Positions 57,590 to 64,000 of a stretch of DNA of 64,000 bases are shown one piece after another; within the stretch, counting starts at the first letter, position 1, and every line of letters begins with the position of its first letter. Position numbers and translations under genes: made by a program. The stretch comes from Pseudocercospora fijiensis CIRAD86 (lineage: Eukaryota > Ascomycota > Dothideomycetes > Mycosphaerellales > Mycosphaerellaceae), in assembly GCF_000340215.1 (NCBI RefSeq), contig NW_006921536.1:618843-682842 (forward strand), written 5' to 3'. The notes below the pieces were generated by a model that was given only the letters and a program-made list of their open reading frames with translations, did not search any database and was not told the DNA's origin.

Positions 57590-60500
57590 CCCCGGGGGTA
57601 GTATTATTCCTAGGCGACATTATAGGCCCTTAGCCTTCTTCTTGTTCTTTATACTAGTCTAATACTTATCTAACAACTCAGTTATATCCTTAAAGGAACC
57701 TTTAGCTTCCTATAAGTCCTATTTAGGCGAATAGCCTTACTATCTCAATAGGTACTCCTTCTTACCTTGCCTAGTCCGGTGCTTTAGAATACGTTCTATA
57801 GACTATAGCTCTTTACTATCCGCTAGTATATCTTCGTATTTAGCAGGGGCTTTATCCCCCTCGCGTAGGTAATATAGCTTAAGGAGGGATATATAGAAGG
57901 TATTATAGATAGTGTAATAAGGAGGAAGCTACAACTAATAGGCCTATACGGAGGAGCCCTTAACTTCTCGAATACGGAATAGACCAATGTATCTTAGTGC
58001 GAGCTTAGGCCTTGTTTTGCCGTTAGGTAATAGGTGCTTGCGGATGCGGAGGTTCTTAGTGCTTAGTATAACTATATCGCCTTGTTTAAAGGTTATTAGC
58101 GTATAGTGCTTGTCGTAGTAGGTCTTTTAGTACTCTTAAGCCTTTGTCAACTTCTCGGCTATCTTAGTATAGATTTCTCGCATCTTCTAAACCCTCTTAA
58201 TAGCCGCTAGTGTTTCGGGTACTTAACGCGCTTCCCTTTCCTTACGCTCGGCCTCGAGCGATAGAGGGTCTTGTAGTATAGTAGCGTTCTAACCTATTAT
58301 AGCTACATATAGTGAAACCTTAATTAATAAGTAGACACCGTTATTGTACACGAATTTAGCTAGTTATAAGAGGTTAACCTATCTATTAGGGTCCTTATTA
58401 ATATAGCTATGCAGGTACTGCTATAGCGTAGCATTCTACCTCTCTATTTAACCGTTAGTCTATAGATAGAAGGCTATTAACAGTCGATGCTTTAGTCTTA
58501 GTTGCAGGTATAATTCGCTCTAATAGTGCGATATAAATGTCGAGCCCCTATCGGAGACTATCCCCTTAGGGGTCCCCTAATAGCTGCAGAAGATGTTGTT
58601 CTATAGTGCTTTAGCTATATTAATAGCAGTCTAATCCTTGCGCGCCGGGATATATCGAGCGCCTTTAGTAAATCGATCTACTATAACAAGGATAGTATTA
58701 TATACGTCCTTGCTACCCCTACGCTTAGCAGGCGGAAGGCCTATAATAAAGTCTATTATTAGCTTAGTAAATAGCTTCTTTAGAATAGAGAGCGAAGACA
58801 ACTCGCCGAACGGTAAGTGCTTCGGTGCTTTAACTCGCTAGTATACTATATAGGTCTATATATACTCCTTTATATGCCGCTTACTATTTAGCTAGTAGTA
58901 TATACGCTATAGTAACTCGTGCGACCTCTCTATACTATAGTAACTAGCGAGCTTACTATTATAGTGCCTCTTTAAAAGCTCTTATCTAATCGATTGTTTA
59001 GCGGGGATATAGTATCTGCTCTTAAACTTCAAGTAACCTTTGTCGTCGATCGACTAACTATTACTTTTGCTAGATCGAGTCGCCCGCCTACTTATAAGCT
59101 TATTAATGCGCTCGATAGTAAAGGCGTCCCTCTGCTAAGTACGCAATAGCTTATCTATAAACGATTAACTATCCCTATTTATAAGGTTATTTAATAGCAC
59201 CCTCGCTATTAAACGAGGTACGTATTGTATATATCTAATAGTACTAGTAGCCGGAACTACTGCAACCTCTTCTATAGTGCTGTCGCTATATAGGCTATTA
59301 CTATAGATAGCAATGTCTTTAATCGAGTTATTATAGCTCGAGCGATCTACGTCCTTTCTAACGCGTACTAGAAGAACGACAACTCCGCTATAGTATTTGT
59401 TGCCGCCGCGGGGTCCGGAAGTCCGCTTATCCTACGCTTGCTTATTAACAATACGGGCTATAGCAATCTTATACTATAGGGTTGGAAACAAAGAATTAAT
59501 ATATTAGGTCTCGCTATCGTAATTAGGTCGCCTCGATAGGCTATTAGTAGGGTTACTTACGCCTAGCCGATATAATATATTAAAATTAAACCCGGCGAGG
59601 TAGACGGCCTATCTAGCCTATCGACCTATAACCCTAGTAACCTTAGTAATGCTACGGAGGTTGTTATAGTCTACACAGACCTAGATAGTGTGCTATATAC
59701 TATCGAGATAGTGCCTCTAATACTTAAAGGCCTCGACAATAGCTAGGAGCTCTTACTCGTAGGTCTCGTAGCGACGCTCTATATCCATTATCTTTCGTAA
59801 AAAGAAGGCAATCGGGTACTAATAGGTGTTATTAGCCTATTGTAACATAATAGCTAATACAGCGAACTGTAAAGCGTTAGTCTCAATTCGGATCTACTTA
59901 CTTAGTACGAAATAGTGCAATAAGGGGACTTTAGTGAAGCGTTATTTTAGACCGTTAAAAGCGGCTTGTGTTTTGTTAGTCTATTTAAACTCTCTAGACG
60001 GGTTAGCCTTGGTTTTAGTAAGCTTAGTTAGGGGCATTATATGCCGTGAATAGCTCTTAATAAAGCGACGATAGAAATTAGCGAAGCCGAGGAACGACTA
60101 TAGTTCCTTAATTAACGTAGGAATAGGCCATTTAGTAATAGTTTTGATCCGATTAGAATCAGCCTTAATACCCTTAGTTAATACGAGGAAGCTAAGGAAT
60201 AATACCTCTTTAGCAGCAAAGGTACATTTAGAAGGTTTGTAATATAGTCTATAGGCTCGTAGGCGGTCGAGGACCTTACGTACTACGGCCTAGTGTTCTG
60301 CAATATTAGGTAAATAGGTATAAACTAGGATGTTATCTAGGTAAACTATATAGAGATAGTCTAATAGGCCTAAAAGGGCTCGATTAATGTAGGACTAGAA
60401 TGTTATAGGGGCGTTCGCTAGCCTAAATAGTATAACTAAATACTCGAAATAGCTATAGCGGGTACGGAAGGCTGTTTTCTATTTATTACCCTTACGGATG

Positions 60501-61773
60501 CGGATACGATAGTACGTATCCTTAATGTCTAGTATAGTATAGAAGTAAGCCCTAGAAAGGCGATCGAGGGTCTTATTAATAAGAGGGAGTAGACAGCGGT
60601 CTTTAATAGTAATAGCATTAAGCCTACGATAGTCGATATATAGGCGTAGGCTACTATCCTTCTTTAGTACGAATAGGATAGGGGCGCTAGTAGGGCTGTT
60701 ACTATACTGTATCCGACTATTAGCTAGGTTTTCCTCTAGGTACTTACGCAATATAGCAAGCTCTCGCTTACTAAGGTTGTAGAGGGGGCTAAAAGGAACC
60801 TCCTTGCCCTCTATAATATTAATCTTATAATCCGTCTCCTTAAATATAGGCAATGTCGATGCTAGGTAGTGTTTAAACACGTTAATATAGGTCTCTCGGA
60901 TAGGCTCTAGCATACGAGCAAGCTAATTAGGATTATTAGGGGGCACAGGTTCATCGTTATTACTACCGAGTAGGTCGGTAGTCGGATTAGCTAAGGTAGG
61001 TATTAGGTTGCTAATAAACAGGACCCTAATATCGTTAGAGCACTCGCTAATATTAATATATTTAATGTCCTCTTTCCTAGCGATTCTAAATCGCTATTGT
61101 TGACTGCCTAAGTCTATAACTATAGTATAGTACTTAAGAATAGGGTTGCTAATAATAATGTCGGATAGGAGGCTGTCTATATCTACCGCGTAGGTAGTAA
61201 AGTTTAGTAGGCGTTCATTTCCGAGGTCGTCTTTTAGAACTATAGGAACATAGTAGGCCCTATAGGTTAAGTGCCGAGCGTTATTAAACTAAGCAAGGGT
61301 TGGCAGGTTAGTTCTAGGCAATTGCCGAAGGTCTAATTACTTAGCTAGGCGATAGCTAATAAGGGCGCTAACTAAATTTCCGGGGTCTAGTATAACCCTT
61401 GCCTTATAGTTAGTATCGCGCCTAGATATAAGACAGGTACGTATAATAGCTAGCACAATGTCGATAGTCTTACGCCGTATAAGGCTAACAGTTAGTACGG
61501 CGCTTATTCTTTTTTCGAAGGTTAGCCTATAGGGGTAGCGTTAGCCGCTAAGAGGTGCTTTCGGTATTTAGCGGAAGCATAGTTAATTCGGGCCTAGTCC
61601 TTAGGTTTGTCGTATTAGCCTAGTAGATAGCTAGTACTATTACAATTAAAGCACTTCAATCCGGTCGGGAGATTGTTGCCGTAGCTATTATTACTACTAT
61701 TATTAGTCGAGCGGTTAGTATTATAGGGATACGAGCCCCTTCTACGGCCCCTATCGCGGCCTCCTCTATATAG
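56200..61773 (-). mobile_element. Chromodomain Ty3/gypsy copy B, truncated by LINE B
   Basis: Colinear with copy A from the LTR end (56200) to the gag zinc-knuckle region (61773). LTR 56200-57589, chromodomain about 57650-57850, integrase about 58170-59100, reverse transcriptase open over 60913-60479 ([20 protein letters not shown]-free variant of copy A). The gag end is replaced at 61773/61774 by the 3' tail of LINE B, so the LINE inserted here. The RIP-type stops fall at many of the same codons as in A. Confidence 0.82.
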
Positions 61774-64000
61774 ATAGATAGATATTTCATTTGCCTGTTG
61801 TAGTGCCTTTCGGCCTATATAGGTCTGTTTCTATATATTGTTTTAGGTAGGAAACTAACTTAGTTGGTAAAAACCTCCCTCCTATCCTATTTATAAGTGT
61901 TAATCTTCCTCGTTTCCTTGTTTTCCTTCTTCTAGGGTATACTAGTGTTATAGTTGTTACTCTCTAACTACCTTGCCTACTACCCTACCCTTCTTTCCCC
62001 CTCTTCTTCCCTCCTTCTTATCTACTCCTTAGTTTCCTTTACTAGTGCGAATTGTTGTACGAATCCCTATTTAATAATCTACTTTACTATCCTCTTTAGG
62101 TCTTCTTTGCTCTAGATTAGCTTATCGTATTCCCTTTCTATTGCTTTTAGTCTCTAATTACTTCTGCCTTCTAACTATTAAGGGCAGACTAGCAGTATAT
62201 ACTTAGGGTTCTAAGATTGGTAGCTATATTAGTACGCTCTGCTTTCAATTCCTAGGACGTTTCTTCTAAATAGGTAAGATCTGAGTCTAATATATTTAGA
62301 TCTGATTTGGATAGCTAGGCTTGCCTCGGCCCTATTTAGGTCCTTATAGAGCTAGTAGTTATATTAACCAAATTTGATTAGTGCCTTTAGGGTTCCTAGT
62401 CTAACTTATGTTTTATTCTATTCCTGCTTCTATAGGTACCTAGCAATTGATTCTGCTAGGCTTTGTTTCTCTCCCTTTAGCTTGTTGTCTTTTAGCCTTA
62501 TATTTAGTCCCTAAAGCTCTTTCTCTAGCATTTCTCTTATTAAGACTCTATATTGCTCTAGGTCTTTAACTTTCTAAGGAGTTATTTGTAGTCTGTCTCG
62601 CCTCCTAGTCCTAATATACTAGGCTTTTATCTTGTCTAGTGCCTTTTAGATAGTCTATTAGACTAGATATTCTATTGTCTTTGCTATATATTAGTGTCTT
62701 AGTCCCTTGAAGTATTGTTTAACTAGTAGGATCCCTAATTCTATTTCTACTACCCTTATTAGTGTAGTTTTGTATGCTCTTAGGATTTTCTTTAGGCTTT
62801 AGGTTTAGGACCTACTAACCGGTTGCTTAATCCTCTTTAGTGTTTTCTCCTAGGCTGTCTATATCTATGCTCTATATAGCATTGCTAGCTTGACAATTGC
62901 TTTATATATAACTTTAGCTTTCTCGAATATAGCCCCCTATATAGAGGCTATAAGCCTATTAATGGATTGTATATTAGTATCTGCCCTCTGCTTTGCCTTC
63001 TTTACTTATAGTCCCTAATTTAGTTTTAGATCTAGCTAGATCCCTAGTACCCTAAGCTCTGCTAATAGTTAGGTTTTAAAGCCTTAGATAGTGATTGATT
63101 GCTTTATATTATAGGTTGATTTAGCCTTATTAAAGTAGATAAGCTAGTACTTTTCTAAGGCGAATTTTGCTCTATACCTCTTTGCCTATTTTTTATACTC
63201 CTAGTACTTCTCTTCTAGGATCTTGTAGTTGGTTTCTATTGTCTTAGACTAGGCTAGGATGTTTGTGTTATCTATAAACCCTAATGCTAATATGTTTTTT
63301 AATTCTAGGAGTAGGAGTAGGTCTACTATAAAGATAAGGAAGAGGATTAGGGAGAGTATTAATCCTTAGGGGATTCCCTTTTCAGTTAGCATTAGGTCTG
63401 ATTTGAATTTGCCTAGGATAAGCTATATCGATCTTTCCTATAGGAAGGACTAGATAAATTAGACTATCTAGTTTAGTATAGCTTTCTGTTTAAGTATATA
63501 TAGGAGTCTTTTATAGGAGACGTTATTAAAGGCTCCTAAGATATTAAGGGAGAGGAGGGTTGCTACCTAGTTTTAACTATAGTGCTAGATATGCTTAATC
63601 TGTTCTATAATTAGTTCTATAGCTATTAGTATTAACCTCTTCTTTCTTCCTCCTATCTAGCCTTTAGGAAGGATGTTCCTTTCCTCTATAAAGGTTGTTA
63701 GCCTTTTAGCGACAATTTTTTCTAGTACCTTACCTATTATATTAAGTAGGGCTATTAGTCTATAGGCCTTAAGCTACGTATAGTCTTCCTTCTAGGGCTT
63801 CCTTAGTACTACTATTAGGGACTTCCTAAATAGTCTTAGGTAGTGTCCTAGTGCTAGGCTTTATAAAAAGATATTAGCTAGTACTAGGGCTAGCCCCTTC
63901 CTATATGCTTTTAGAAGTTTGTTATAGATCTTATCTTCTCCTAGTGCCTTATTGCCTAGAATTTTCTTTAGGATCCTTTAATAGTTTCGGGTTGATCTAG
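61774..64000 (-). mobile_element. Tad-like LINE copy B, minus strand, continues past the window
   Basis: Starts with the ATCT-repeat 3' tail at 61774 and is an inverted copy of the last 2.2 kb of LINE A (47400 down to about 45120), differing mainly by transitions. It covers the post-RT region and most of the reverse transcriptase. Its 5' part lies beyond 64000. It crosses the position of the N gap in copy A without a gap. Confidence 0.82.

Overview
This is eukaryotic DNA from a filamentous ascomycete. Genes have 45-70 bp GT-AG introns with CTRAC-type branch sites. The gene set includes CTR9, SEC8, an eIF4A-III/FAL1 helicase, SF3a60/PRP9, an EF-hand NADPH oxidase, an HsbA-type surface protein and a TRI12-type transporter. 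Transposons carry C-to-T changes in CpA/TpG context that turn Gln and Trp codons into stops, the mark of repeat-induced point mutation (RIP). I infer Dothideomycetes (Mycosphaerellales-like); the sequence alone does not prove the order. Two runs of exactly 100 N are scaffold gaps.

Layout. 1-16.5 kb is a normal gene-dense block: an Hsp70-like gene cut by the window start, a conserved unknown protein, a small ORF, CTR9 and SEC8 as a divergent pair, a tRNA-Thr gene, and an HsbA/GPI-type surface protein. 17.5-21.2 kb is one complete but RIP-killed hAT transposon with intact terminal inverted repeats and an 8-bp target duplication. 22.3-24.3 kb is an MFS transporter. 24.4-29 kb is an accessory stretch with several small or frame-broken genes. 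29-32.1 kb holds FAL1 and PRP9 in divergent orientation. 32.9-36 kb holds a broken F-box gene and a NoxC-type NADPH oxidase with one frameshift. 36.3-39.2 kb is a RIP-killed piggyBac-type element. 39.4-41.6 kb is an amidohydrolase-fold protein with a long disordered N-terminus. From 42 kb to the end there is no host gene, only nested RIP-mutated retroelements: two Tad-like LINE copies in opposite orientation flank two near-colinear chromodomain Ty3/gypsy copies, an older gypsy fragment, an LTR-like segment and a damaged tRNA-like sequence.

The host genes do not form a pathway. CTR9 (transcription elongation), PRP9 and FAL1 (splicing/RNP) and SEC8 (exocytosis) are housekeeping. HsbA, the MFS pump, the NADPH oxidase and the broken small secreted protein are accessory functions near the transposon-rich parts.

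The most surprising signal is the tRNA-Thr(AGU) gene at 15100-15243. It needs two introns to make a cloverleaf: a standard one after position 37, and a second 49-nt one inside the 3' strand of the T-stem that carries spliceosomal-type signals (GTATGT, CTAAC, ACAG).
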